From the NCBI GenBank assembly GCA_900546065.1, contig URBK01000007.1, positions 53,415 to 117,414 of the forward strand: a stretch of DNA of 64,000 nt, given 5' to 3'. The notes beneath the pieces were generated by a model. That model ran no database searches. It had not been told where the DNA came from and saw only the letters and a program-made list of their open reading frames with translations. Shown piece after piece: positions 18,215-26,621 of this stretch. Both the position numbers and the translations under genes were made by a program. Origin of the DNA: an uncultured Alistipes sp. Lineage in GTDB: Bacteria; Bacteroidota; Bacteroidia; Bacteroidales; Rikenellaceae. The stretch's first letter is position 1; each line of letters opens with the position of its first letter.

Positions 18215-18955
18215 TCAGAAGGTCCACTTTGCCGCCACGGTCGGGATGGCATAGAAGCCCTTCGAGACGAAGTTGTTCGACAACTCGACCTCGCCGCCGA
18301 CACTCAGATGCACGTTATCCCAGCCGCGGATCTTGTGCAGGTTTACCCAGAACTGAGGCTCCGAGAGCAGGATGTGGCTCGTGTTCTGCCACGGACGCCA
18401 CTCGCGCCAGAAATCGATGAAGCCCGAGAAGGTGCACCAACCCTTCGCAAAGTCGATGCCCCATACGCCCGTCAGCTGGAAGTTGCTCGTCTGCTTTTTT
18501 CCGGCCGTGTCGTATGTCTTGGGGATGTATTTGTACATGACGCTCACCGACCACGTCTTGGTAAAGTCCTTCGAGTGACCCGAATAGGTCGGGCCCACAA
18601 GCCATGCGTTGTTGAACGAGCCGGCCGCGTCGCTCAGACCGCCGTCATACTCCACGTGCGCCGACAGCCACCCGAGCTTCGACTCCTGCCAGAAGCATAT
18701 CTCGCGCGAGATCTCCCAATAAGCACCCTTCATGCCGGCATTGTAATCGAGGTCGATGAAAAAGTAGGTGCTGCCCCACGTATCGCCGCGGAACATCTCC
18801 ACCGTCGTGGTGATCGGGGCACGTCCGTCCGACTCCGAGGTCTTTTTCAGGTCCTTGTAGAGGTTGTGACCGAAGTCGTAATGGAACTGTACATTCTGAG
18901 CCGCAGCGCCCAACGAGAGCATTGCCGCACATGCCATGAGCAGAAGTTTCTTCAT
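18215..18955 (-). CDS. DUF5020 / Tsx-like outer-membrane channel protein
   Basis: Small outer-membrane beta-barrel protein, 246 residues, with a signal peptide (MKKLLLMACAAMLSLGAAA) and a C-terminal phenylalanine (AAKWTF) as in BAM substrates. The body alternates short beta-strands with many aromatic residues (TYFFIDLDYN, GFIDFWREWRPW, EPQFWVNL), resembling nucleoside-specific Tsx channels, to which DUF5020 is thought to be related. It is first in a unit with the purine permease downstream, which supports a role in nucleoside or nucleobase uptake; this is inference from context. A -7 box lies about 90 bases upstream. Confidence 0.8.
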   Translation of the reverse strand: MKKLLLMACAAMLSLGAAAQNVQFHYDFGHNLYKDLKKTSESDGRAPITTTVEMFRGDTWGSTYFFIDLDYNAGMKGAYWEISREICFWQESKLGWLSAHVEYDGGLSDAAGSFNNAWLVGPTYSGHSKDFTKTWSVSVMYKYIPKTYDTAGKKQTSNFQLTGVWGIDFAKGWCTFSGFIDFWREWRPWQNTSHILLSEPQFWVNLHKIRGWDNVHLSVGGEVELSNNFVSKGFYAIPTVAAKWTF

Positions 18956-19046
18956 AAGCGTGTAAATTTGATTAAAGGTTTGAGTTTCATGGTAAATATC
19001 GGCCTGAGCCTCGGGCAGCGTACATACGGAAGCACCTTTACGCGAA

Positions 19047-19054
19047 CAAATATA
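19047..19054 (-). promoter_or_regulatory. -7 box for the Tsx-like/purine permease unit
   Basis: On the minus strand TATATTTG, an exact TAnnTTTG match, about 90 bases before the start codon at 18955. No clear -33 TTTG is present. I looked in the leader for a purine riboswitch pattern and did not find one. Confidence 0.6.
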
Positions 19055-19079
19055 GGATTAGGGCGCGAGCATAACCATA

Positions 19080-19133
19080 AAAGGCGTCTTAAATTATTAA
19101 CAATTTATTAATAATCGTAATCTGAACGCCTTT
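19080..19133. repeat. Nested inverted repeat just upstream of the nucleobase promoter
   Basis: Outer arms AAAGGCGT (19080-19087) and ACGCCTTT (19126-19133) enclose inner arms ATTATTAA (19093-19100) and TTAATAAT (19108-19115). The rest of 19134-19362 shows no gene. It could be an operator for the unit to its left or a distant terminator for the gene ending at 19363. Confidence 0.5.
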
Positions 19134-19362
19134 CGGAAAAGCACGCACCGCTGCCGCAACACAATGTATATCCGTTAAATAACCGTATTCACAGTCGCAT
19201 TACAAACTGTCGGCGCACCATCCACCGCACAGCTTGCAATAGAGACTCCCCCACTTCCGACCTACTTCACCGTATAATGACAATCCGCAAAAGCCATCGC
19301 ATCCGACCTGCCCCAAGACATACCCCCCCCCGACCACGACATCCACTCGGGATACCACATCA

Positions 19363-20499
19363 TTACAGAGGCCGGTAGCTGCAGACGGCACCCTTCGTGA
19401 CGGCCACGCACTCCATCTCCACGAGCCATTCGGGACGGCATACCGGAGCCAGCGTGATCACGGCAGGTATATCGGGCCAGCGGCGCGCAAACATGTCGCG
19501 CACGGCGGCATAGTCGGCCGTATCGCGCAGATAGACAATGATCGACATCACATCATCCATCGTCGCGCCGCCCTCGCGCAGCAGCGCATCGACGTTCTCC
19601 CACATACGTTCCGTCTGCCGCCGCACGTCGCCCGCATGCACCACGCGTCCGCGGTTGTCGATACTTGCCGTGCCCGAAATGAATATATGGCTGCGGTCTC
19701 CGTAATCGACCCTCACGCCACGTTCGAAGGTGACGCCGTACTCGTATGTCGGATTGAGATAATCCCTCGCATAGAGATATTGCTGCTGCCCCTCGGACAA
19801 CCCCTCCACGGAATAGGCATCCATACGCACGAAGACATCGCGCCGGTCGGGTTTGCCCTCGATGCCCGTACTCGCTATATAATGAGTCTTCGGGGTCAGG
19901 CCGCAGCTGTCGAACTTCTCGCGACGGGCGTCCACGACACCCTGATAGTTCACATCCACGTCACGCACGAAGAACCACGTACGCACGCAGTTGTCGGCCA
20001 GCGTCATGCCGCACGATGCAAGGTCCGCCCCGTAGGCATCGAGCAGTGCCGTCGTCTGAGAAGCGCTGTCCGTACCCGCCGCCTCACGCATGAGCGCATA
20101 GCGGTGTGTATAGCCGTTATGGCTGAATGCGCCCTCGCCGACGCGCTCCACACCCTCGCAGAAGATCGCCCACACGGCGACCTTGCTGCCGTCGAGCGGC
20201 GGCTGCTGTATCATCGACAGCGGCACGTCGGCGAAGATTGCGACCGCGGCACGCTGCTGTGCCGCGGCATCGCTCAGGAACAGGCGGCACATGAGGCACT
20301 CGGCACCCGCAAAGCCCTCGCGCAGCGTCTCAAAGGCCCGACGCAGCGACGCGGCCTGATCCGCAAACTGCCGTTCGCCGCCATCGACATGCAGCACGGC
20401 ATGCCACTCGCGCACGCCGCCGTGCGTAGCGAAGGATGCCACCTGTGCCGTCACGCGGCACACCCCGCCGCCGCACACTATCTTGTCATGAAGGATCAT
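19363..20499 (-). CDS. Double-domain RidA/YjgF-like protein
   Basis: The C-terminal half (about residues 245-370) resembles RidA/YjgF/UK114 proteins, with GDRSHIFISGTASIDNRG, a helix ending in ERMWENVDALLREGGATMDDV, and VIVYLRD-type and CRPEWLVEMECVAV strands. The N-terminal half looks like a second, diverged copy of the fold. At 378 residues this is far longer than RidA (about 130) and similar to chorismatases of the FkbO/Hyg5 group, which have this two-domain build; I cannot confirm that chemistry. It starts 60 bases after the uraA stop codon and is probably cotranscribed. Imine/enamine hydrolysis or a role in base catabolism is possible. Confidence 0.65.
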   Translation of the reverse strand: MILHDKIVCGGGVCRVTAQVASFATHGGVREWHAVLHVDGGERQFADQAASLRRAFETLREGFAGAECLMCRLFLSDAAAQQRAAVAIFADVPLSMIQQPPLDGSKVAVWAIFCEGVERVGEGAFSHNGYTHRYALMREAAGTDSASQTTALLDAYGADLASCGMTLADNCVRTWFFVRDVDVNYQGVVDARREKFDSCGLTPKTHYIASTGIEGKPDRRDVFVRMDAYSVEGLSEGQQQYLYARDYLNPTYEYGVTFERGVRVDYGDRSHIFISGTASIDNRGRVVHAGDVRRQTERMWENVDALLREGGATMDDVMSIIVYLRDTADYAAVRDMFARRWPDIPAVITLAPVCRPEWLVEMECVAVTKGAVCSYRPL

Positions 20500-20559
20500 C
20501 TCTTATGATTCTACTCTTTCGTTGGAATTATACAAATTTTTATCGTCCTGCCGCGCACA

Positions 20560-21921
20560 TCACTCCTCCGTGACGCGGTTGACCTCGAAATCGACCGACG
20601 TGTCGCCCTTCGAGTTGCGGCCGAAGACATAATCCTTTCCCGGCAGCAGGGCGTTCAGCGCAATACCCACGATAGCGGCTACGGCCAGACCCGACAGCGA
20701 GGTAAATCCGAGCGAGACGGCATCGTTGGCGCCGTACTTGATACCTATGGCCAGCACGAGGATCATGGCGGCGATGATGACGTTGCGCGAAGCCGTGAAG
20801 TCGACCTTGTTGTCCACAACGTTACGCACACCCACGGCCGAGATCATACCGTAGAGCACCAGCGACACGCCGCCGATGGTAGCCGTAGGCATCGAGCTTA
20901 CCAGCGCCGCAAACTTGGGCGAGAGCGAGAAGAGTATGGCAAAGACGGCCGCAAGGCGTATCACGCGCGGATCGAACACTTTGGTAAGGTTCAGCACGCC
21001 CGTATTCTCGCCGTATGTGGTATTTGCAGGCGCCCCGAACAGCGACGCTATCGAGGTGGCCAGACCGTCACCCACAAGCGTACGGTGCAAGCCCGGGTCG
21101 GCAAGGAAATTACGTCCAACCGTAGACGATATGGCACACATGTCACCTATATGCTCCACCATCGTGGCCAGAGCTATGGGCATGATGGTGATGATGGCCG
21201 AGACGAGAAGTCCCCAGTCGGGGTTGGCGAAGACGGCGAAGGCCGTATCCTTCATGTGGAACGGGACTCCGATCCATGCGGCCTCGCGCACGGCCGTAAA
21301 GTCCACCTGCCCGCACAGGGCTGCCACTACATAAGAACCGACCACGCCCAACAATATGGGTACAATGCGGACCATGCCGCGGCCCCAGATGTTGGCCACG
21401 ATGATAATGGCGATGGCCAGCAGCGCGATCCACCAGTTGGCCATACAGTTGGTGATGGCCGAACCCGAAAGTATCAGACCGATAGATATGATAATGGGGC
21501 CCGTGACAATGGGCGGGAAGTAACGCATCACACGGCGCGCGCCGAACATGGCGAACAATCCTGCCAGCACGAAATACAACAAACCGGCAAAGAATACCCC
21601 GACACAGGCATAAGGCAGCGCTTCGGCCGTCGAGAGGCCCTGCGCCGTACCCATCTCGGTGACGGTGGCGTAGCCGCCGATGAAGGCGAACGACGAACCG
21701 AGGAATGCCGGCACCTTGAATCGAGTTATGGCGTGGAAGAGCAGCGTGCCCAGACCCGCAAAGAGCAGTGTGGCCGAGACCGAGAGGCCCGTTATGGCCG
21801 GAACAAGTACCGTAGCGCCAAACATGGCGAACATGTGTTGCAGGCCCAGAGCCAGCATCTTGGGGTTCCCCAGCAAACGGGCGTCATACACCGCGCCGTC
21901 ATTAAGTGGATTATTCGACAT
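20560..21921 (-). CDS. uraA: Uracil/xanthine permease (NCS2, UraA type)
   Basis: Inner-membrane nucleobase-proton symporter. The 453-residue sequence has the UraA signature NTTYGENTGVLNLTKV, with the substrate-binding Glu of the GEN motif, and LGLQHMFAMFGATVLVP at the start. About 14 membrane segments in two inverted repeats are expected. Uracil is the most likely substrate, because the GEN-T/I-G motif and length match UraA better than the xanthine-specific branch, but xanthine remains possible. A RidA-like gene follows 60 bases downstream and a beta-helix glycosidase precedes it by 85 bases; no clear promoter was found in that gap. Confidence 0.9.
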   Translation of the reverse strand: MSNNPLNDGAVYDARLLGNPKMLALGLQHMFAMFGATVLVPAITGLSVSATLLFAGLGTLLFHAITRFKVPAFLGSSFAFIGGYATVTEMGTAQGLSTAEALPYACVGVFFAGLLYFVLAGLFAMFGARRVMRYFPPIVTGPIIISIGLILSGSAITNCMANWWIALLAIAIIIVANIWGRGMVRIVPILLGVVGSYVVAALCGQVDFTAVREAAWIGVPFHMKDTAFAVFANPDWGLLVSAIITIMPIALATMVEHIGDMCAISSTVGRNFLADPGLHRTLVGDGLATSIASLFGAPANTTYGENTGVLNLTKVFDPRVIRLAAVFAILFSLSPKFAALVSSMPTATIGGVSLVLYGMISAVGVRNVVDNKVDFTASRNVIIAAMILVLAIGIKYGANDAVSLGFTSLSGLAVAAIVGIALNALLPGKDYVFGRNSKGDTSVDFEVNRVTEE

Positions 21922-22006
21922 ATTAATAACAGATAAGGGTTAATTTGTATCTTTCACTATCGGTCAATTCATCACCAAACACATATCACACATCTCTCCG
22001 CGTCGG

Positions 22007-24124
22007 TTACCACTGGCTTATGCCCAGAGCCTCGGTCTGCTCTACAAGGCGGTCGAAAGCCTCCTCCAGTGACGGGTCGAGCCGGGCACGCTCACGCCAC
22101 GCCTCGGATCCGTAGACTCCGGCCTGAGTCGTGTCGAAGGGCTCGAAACCGATCTTGCGCGCCACACGTCTGTTCTTCAGTCTGAAGTCGAAATGCGCGG
22201 CATCCACAAATCCCGGATCGGCCACGACCGAATGCACATCCTTGCCCGCCGCACGCCACTCGGCAAGCGACACGCCTTGGAACGACAGGTCGGTCGAACG
22301 CGTATCCCAATAGCAGTTGTGATCCGACACCATGTTGGCGCCCTTCCAGTTCACGCCCGCCAGATCGCCGCGGTCGAAATATATGATATTGTTCGTAAAT
22401 GTAAACGAGAGGTGCTCCTCCTGCCGCGTAGCCTCCAGCTGGGCCCGTATCTGACAGGCAAAGATGTTGTTGCATATAAGATTGCCTTCGCCGTAATGCT
22501 GATGGAAGCCCGCACTCTTGCATGCGTAGACCAGATTGTCGCGCAGCGTGATGCCCGTCGACCCCTCGTCCGTATAGAGTCCCCAGCCTCCGTAATAGCG
22601 TGAATATATATGGTGTACGACGTTGTGGTTCACCGTCGTGCCTTCCGAACGGCCCAACGTATAGACACCGCCCATATCCGACAGCTCGCCCCACCCCAGA
22701 TGGTGAATGCGGTTATAGTCTATATGGTTGCGTTTGGCCGGGCTGTCGGCATAGCCCCAGACCCAACCTACCGACACTCCGCTGTAACGGAAGTCGGCTA
22801 TATCGTTATGCGTAACGTTGTTGTCCGATGCGTGGAATATAACCACACCCACGGCGCACGGAAAGACATAACCGCCATGCTGTATGATCGAGTTGTCGAC
22901 CGTAATATGGTGCGTGACCATATCCGATGTCGGCATATCCGGCTCGCCGATCTTGACGCCGTTCGCCCCCAGATCGTGCAGGTGGCACTGCCGCAGGGCT
23001 GAATTGCGGCATGCACGGCGGAACCATACTCCCCCCAGCCCCGTGTGGGCGACCTCGCAACGCTCCAGTACGACATCTTCGGCATAGTCGGCCATGACCG
23101 CCGCCTCGATTGGCGCCGCCGCCTGAGCCGCAGCATTGCCGAAGGCCGGGGTACGGTATCCCGCCTCGCGGAACGACATATCACGAAGGATCACATGCCC
23201 CGCACGCCTTCCCGACGCCTCATCGCCCGTAATCTCGAGGAACTTCTCCACCACGGGCACCGACACCTCCAGCGTCTCGGGATTCTCGCCATCGACGGGT
23301 ATATAATAGAGCCACCCCTCACTGCGGTCGAAATACCACTCTCCGGCCGAATCCAACGCCGCAGAACAATTCTCGACAACAAGGCGGCTCTTCACGTCGA
23401 TAGGGTTCCACTGCATCATACCCTCCTCCGCGAAATAAGCCTCGCCCTGTGCCGCATCGAGATACTGCAGGCGCAGACGCGTGACATCCCATTTATGATA
23501 GAAATTGAAGATCGCATCATTCCACTCCGCCCTAGGCATGCGCCCCAAACGTGATGCCGTCCCGTCATCGAGCGTGACCTTCAGCACGGCCCAGTTCTTT
23601 CCCGTACGGTTCGTCGCCGAGGAGTCGATTACAAACTCATCGACACGCTCCATCTCGAGGAAGCCGCCGCGGTCGGGCAGCTGAGCGCGGAAGCGGCGTT
23701 CACCCCCGACATATATCTGTTCGAACCCGCCGCGGCACTCGCGCGGGACGCGCACACACCACACCTTGTCGTCATAACGTTGGAATCCTCCGAAGGTGAC
23801 GCTGCCGCGGAACACCGTCGCATCCATACCCGCGCCCTCGATGACAAGGGGTGCCGCCGCCGTACCCGAATTGTCGGGCGTGATGCGTACCGGATCGTAC
23901 AGACGGTACTCCCCACCGCCGACACGAATGAAGAGCGTATCGTTTTTTGGCAACGCTGCGGCATAATCCAGAGCCCGCTGCAGCGACGCAAAGGGACGCA
24001 CGGCACTGCCGTCTCCACGCACGTCATCGCCCGCAGGCGATACATTCACAACATCCGCCGATGCCGCCACGACCGTACCGAGCAGCATTGCAACCGACAA
24101 AACGAGTTTGATACGACACTCCAT
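22007..24124 (-). CDS. Exported right-handed beta-helix protein, GH141/GH120-like
   Basis: Predicted secreted carbohydrate-active enzyme of 705 residues. The start at 24124 gives a signal peptide (MECRIKLVLSVAMLLGTVVAASA); the open frame extends 14 codons further without signal character. The N-terminus has the VSPAGDDVRGDG entry motif of parallel beta-helix proteins, followed by repeated turns rich in Asn (HHITVDNSIIQHGG, VNHNVVHHIYSRYYGG, ITLRDNLVYACKSAGFHQH). The acidic DMGGVYTLG and YTDEGS segments recall GH141 enzymes (fucosidase/xylanase), with GH120 beta-xylosidase as an alternative. Family placement is by resemblance only. It is preceded by a canonical promoter about 190 bases upstream. 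Confidence 0.72.
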   Translation of the reverse strand: MECRIKLVLSVAMLLGTVVAASADVVNVSPAGDDVRGDGSAVRPFASLQRALDYAAALPKNDTLFIRVGGGEYRLYDPVRITPDNSGTAAAPLVIEGAGMDATVFRGSVTFGGFQRYDDKVWCVRVPRECRGGFEQIYVGGERRFRAQLPDRGGFLEMERVDEFVIDSSATNRTGKNWAVLKVTLDDGTASRLGRMPRAEWNDAIFNFYHKWDVTRLRLQYLDAAQGEAYFAEEGMMQWNPIDVKSRLVVENCSAALDSAGEWYFDRSEGWLYYIPVDGENPETLEVSVPVVEKFLEITGDEASGRRAGHVILRDMSFREAGYRTPAFGNAAAQAAAPIEAAVMADYAEDVVLERCEVAHTGLGGVWFRRACRNSALRQCHLHDLGANGVKIGEPDMPTSDMVTHHITVDNSIIQHGGYVFPCAVGVVIFHASDNNVTHNDIADFRYSGVSVGWVWGYADSPAKRNHIDYNRIHHLGWGELSDMGGVYTLGRSEGTTVNHNVVHHIYSRYYGGWGLYTDEGSTGITLRDNLVYACKSAGFHQHYGEGNLICNNIFACQIRAQLEATRQEEHLSFTFTNNIIYFDRGDLAGVNWKGANMVSDHNCYWDTRSTDLSFQGVSLAEWRAAGKDVHSVVADPGFVDAAHFDFRLKNRRVARKIGFEPFDTTQAGVYGSEAWRERARLDPSLEEAFDRLVEQTEALGISQW

Positions 24125-24312
24125 AACTACAACATATTTCAACCGGCCGAAACGACACGCATACACACCCCGCCGACCTCTCCACGCATGCTGCAGGTTG
24201 GCCGGCAGACGCCGTTCCGTCCGGACAAGATACTTCTAAAAGACACTGCGTTATATGATTAACACGACAACACGAGCCGTGACGAAGGTTGACACGCCAC
24301 GCTCCATCACTA

Positions 24313-24344
24313 CAAATATAACGTTTATAGTCCGTTCGGGCAAA
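24313..24344 (-). promoter_or_regulatory. Canonical promoter for the beta-helix gene
   Basis: On the minus strand: TTTG (24341-24344), a 20-base spacer, TATATTTG (24313-24320). This leaves a leader of roughly 180 bases before the start at 24124, in which no known riboswitch was recognised. Confidence 0.8.
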
Positions 24345-24379
24345 CCTTTCGGACGGAAAAACGCAAAATACGGGAAACG

Positions 24380-24408
24380 AAAAAGGCGGACATGCCATCA
24401 TGTCCGCC
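24380..24408 (-). terminator. Intrinsic terminator after threonine dehydrogenase
   Basis: A perfect 10-bp stem (24385-24394 with 24399-24408) with a 4-base loop is followed on the minus strand by five T residues. It begins 32 bases past the stop codon. Confidence 0.9.
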
Positions 24409-24440
24409 CACTCTCAACTATTACAATTATCTCTTTGTGG

Positions 24441-25385
24441 TTAAAGATTCTTTGCCCGCACGGCACGCAGCATGTCGTCCGTCATCGACGAAAGATCCCA
24501 CTGCGGCTTCCAGCCCCACTCTTCGCGGGCGCACGTATCGTCCAGCTTGTTGGGCCAGCTCTCAGCTATGGCCTCCTTTACGGGGTCCACGTCGTAAACC
24601 ATCTCGAACTCGGGCAGACGCTTGCGTATCTCGGCATAGATGATCTCGGGCGTGAAACTCATCGACGCGATATTGAAGCTGTTGCGGTGCTTCAGCTTTG
24701 CGGGGTCGGCCTCCATGAGCTCCACCGTCGCACGCAGCGCGTCGGGCATATACATCATGTCCATATATACGTTTGACGATACGGGGCATACAAAACGCTC
24801 ACCCTTCACGGCCGCGTAATATATCTCCACGGCGTAGTCCGTCGTACCGCCTCCGGGCAGCGTAACATTGGATATGATACCCGGGAAACGCACCGAGCGC
24901 GTATCCACACCAAAACGCGTGTGGTAGTAGTTCGACAACAGCTCGCCAGTAACCTTGCATACACCGTACATCGTATTGGGCTGCATGATGGTATCCTGCG
25001 GCGTATTGTCGCGCGGGAAATCACCTCCGAACGCCCCGATCGAACTCGGCGTAAAGAGTGCGCAGTTGTACTGCCGCGCCACCTCCAGAGAGTTGGTCAG
25101 CGCCCCGATGTTGATCTTCCACGCCAGCGTGGGATTCGCCTCTCCCTTGGCTGACAACAGGGCTGCAAGGTTGAATATCGAATCGATACCGTACTTGCGT
25201 ACCAGCTCCGCATACCGCTCGGCATCCAGAGCATCGAGAATCTCAAACGGGCCGTCGGCCGCAAGCCGCTCCGACTGCCGGAGATCGGCCGCAACAACGT
25301 TGCCATTGCCATATAATCCGCGGAGATAGGTCACCAACTCGGAACCTATTTGTCCTCCCGCACCTACAATAAGGATCTTTTTCAT
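24441..25385 (-). CDS. L-threonine 3-dehydrogenase, short-chain (epimerase-like) type
   Basis: NAD-dependent oxidation of L-threonine to 2-amino-3-ketobutyrate. The start at 25385 opens directly with the Rossmann motif MKKILIVGAGGQIGSEL (Gly8, Gly11, Gly14). The catalytic Tyr-x3-Lys is in MYGVCKVTGE, and the threonine dehydrogenase-specific stretch GGTTDYAVEIYYAAVKGE separates it from GalE-type epimerases. Its 314 residues are normal. The partner ligase (kbl) is not in the window, so the gene is monocistronic, with a -7 box 25 bases upstream and a strong terminator downstream. Confidence 0.92.
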   Translation of the reverse strand: MKKILIVGAGGQIGSELVTYLRGLYGNGNVVAADLRQSERLAADGPFEILDALDAERYAELVRKYGIDSIFNLAALLSAKGEANPTLAWKINIGALTNSLEVARQYNCALFTPSSIGAFGGDFPRDNTPQDTIMQPNTMYGVCKVTGELLSNYYHTRFGVDTRSVRFPGIISNVTLPGGGTTDYAVEIYYAAVKGERFVCPVSSNVYMDMMYMPDALRATVELMEADPAKLKHRNSFNIASMSFTPEIIYAEIRKRLPEFEMVYDVDPVKEAIAESWPNKLDDTCAREEWGWKPQWDLSSMTDDMLRAVRAKNL

Positions 25386-25409
25386 TGTGGAAAGTTTACG
25401 AATCGTGTA

Positions 25410-25417
25410 CAAAAGTA
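25410..25417 (-). promoter_or_regulatory. -7 box for threonine dehydrogenase
   Basis: On the minus strand TACTTTTG matches TAnnTTTG, 25 bases from the start codon. A TTTTG lies only 12 bases upstream, too close for a standard -33 element. Confidence 0.55.
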
Positions 25418-25986
25418 ATGCTTTTTATTCAAAATCGTTATCCCGATGACTTTTTTTACATTTTTTTGTCACTTTTTTCCTTATCGCTGCTCCGCACCGC
25501 GGAAATTACGACACCGAGACACTCTTTTACCACCTTTACTACCGCTTATCCCGCCTCCATTTACCCTACCTCTGCCCTACGCCTCGTAACATGATCAACA
25601 ACCGAGAGCGGCACAACACGCGAAACGATACGCCTATCATATTATGCCAGCCGTTATCCACATATAAATATAGCCACTGCTCCGCCCGAAAAAGACGGAA
25701 GACGACACATCCCCGTTCGCCAGTCGTCATGCCCCACCACGAGCAAGGCCGCACCACCCTCCCATTCGCCGACCAACTTTCAGAGCCGCAAATATCCTCA
25801 ACCGCAGAATGGCGTTTGCCGACGCATACGGCACCCGTGCGCCAAAATTTTTGCCAATGACAACGCCGTGGCATTTGAGGGCCGTTACATGAAACAATAT
25901 CAATCCGATAGATGCTACGAAACGGCATGACACGGAATGAAGGATATGAAAATTTTAAAATAAAATCGCAAAAAAAATCACAAAAG
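25418..25986. other. 569-bp spacer with no recognised gene
   Basis: No plausible coding frame was found; a 164-codon minus-strand frame across the right part runs through the tRNA promoter and has no protein character. AT content rises toward the right end. Confidence 0.5.
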
Positions 25987-26018
25987 TTTTGGAGAATAAT
26001 TTTTTTGACATATCTTTG
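25987..26018 (+). promoter_or_regulatory. Canonical promoter for tRNA-Gly
   Basis: TTTTG (25987-25991), a 19-base spacer and TATCTTTG (26011-26018), an exact Bacteroidetes consensus. It lies about 130 bases upstream of the tRNA, so a 5' leader must be trimmed. Confidence 0.8.
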
Positions 26019-26145
26019 CACTCGCAATCCGATAGAGACAACGACTCCTCGAGGTTGCAAGGTTCACAAACATCCGGGGGAGGGTGAATAAAACCTCTCG
26101 AATAAAAAGTGAGAGACTCACGAAACGGAAAGTTTGTAATGTAAT

Positions 26146-26218
26146 GCGGAAATAGCTCAGTTGGTAGAGCGCAACCTTGCCAAGGTTGAGGTCGCGGGTC
26201 CGAGTCCCGTTTTCCGCT
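26146..26218 (+). tRNA. tRNA-Gly (anticodon GCC)
   Basis: The cloverleaf is complete: acceptor GCGGAAA with TTTCCGC, D-stem GCTC/GAGC with GG in the loop, anticodon stem CAACC/GGTTG around TTGCCAA (anticodon GCC), a 5-base variable region and T-stem GCGGG/CCCGT. The CCA end is not encoded. The T-loop reads TCCGAGT, with C instead of the near-universal T at position 55. A terminator hairpin follows 47 bases downstream, and an integrase remnant lies 263 bases downstream. Confidence 0.95.
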
Positions 26219-26264
26219 CACCGGGTCAGAAAAGAGGATGAGCAGAAATCTGACCAAATCCTAG

Positions 26265-26300
26265 AAAGCCTTGTATATCAGCGATATACGAGGCTTTTTT
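26265..26300 (+). terminator. Intrinsic terminator after tRNA-Gly
   Basis: A 15-bp stem with one G-T pair (26265-26279 with 26283-26297) and a 3-base loop, running into six T residues. Confidence 0.92.
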
Positions 26301-26480
26301 CTTGTATTTCCCCACTCCTATTGAAGCAAAAGGCAGCAAGTATTTCACGCCTTAATCGTGACCTTTTTTGCCCGGACCGAAAACAGGTCACTATTTAGCT
26401 CTATTTCGCTGATTTGCATCATTTTACTCTGCAACATTCCGGTGCTGAAGACGTTTCATTTACTCAAAAACCAAGCAGCC

Positions 26481-26588
26481 ATGTTGCCACGAACCTCCTT
26501 CAGCGTCGTCTTCTTCTGCAAGAAGACCAAAGTCACGAAAAATGGCAAAGCCCCGATCTACGCCCGCATCACCAACCGGAATCTATGA
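26481..26588 (+). pseudogene. N-terminal remnant of a tyrosine-type integrase
   Basis: A 35-residue frame, MLPRTSFSVVFFCKK then TKVTKNGKAPIYARIT, matches the start of Bacteroidales mobile-element integrases (arm-type DNA-binding domain, usual form SFSVLFYL-K-x-K-x-NGKAPIYARIT). It stops at 26588 where intact integrases continue for about 400 residues with SAM-like and catalytic domains; none of that is seen, and the neighbouring sequence belongs to another gene on the opposite strand. A +1 shift near the stop would read IYDGRIKSNRDL before another stop. The position just downstream of a tRNA-Gly is typical of integrative elements. No second attachment site was found. The rest of 26301-26621 shows no gene. 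Confidence 0.75.
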
Positions 26589-26621
26589 CGGCCGCATCAA
26601 ATCCAACCGAGACCTCTAAGT

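Noticed and set aside
18956-19046. Possible purine riboswitch in the leader of the nucleobase unit
   Set aside because: The conserved loop bases and three-way junction of purine riboswitches could not be found; no other known class fitted.
24441-25385. Reading the threonine dehydrogenase as a UDP-galactose 4-epimerase linked to the galactose genes
   Set aside because: The GGTTDYAVEIYYAA segment and the 314-residue length match short-chain threonine dehydrogenase rather than GalE.
25566-26060. A 164-codon minus-strand frame
   Set aside because: It overlaps the tRNA promoter, is rich in Cys, Arg and Trp without pattern, and has no promoter of its own.
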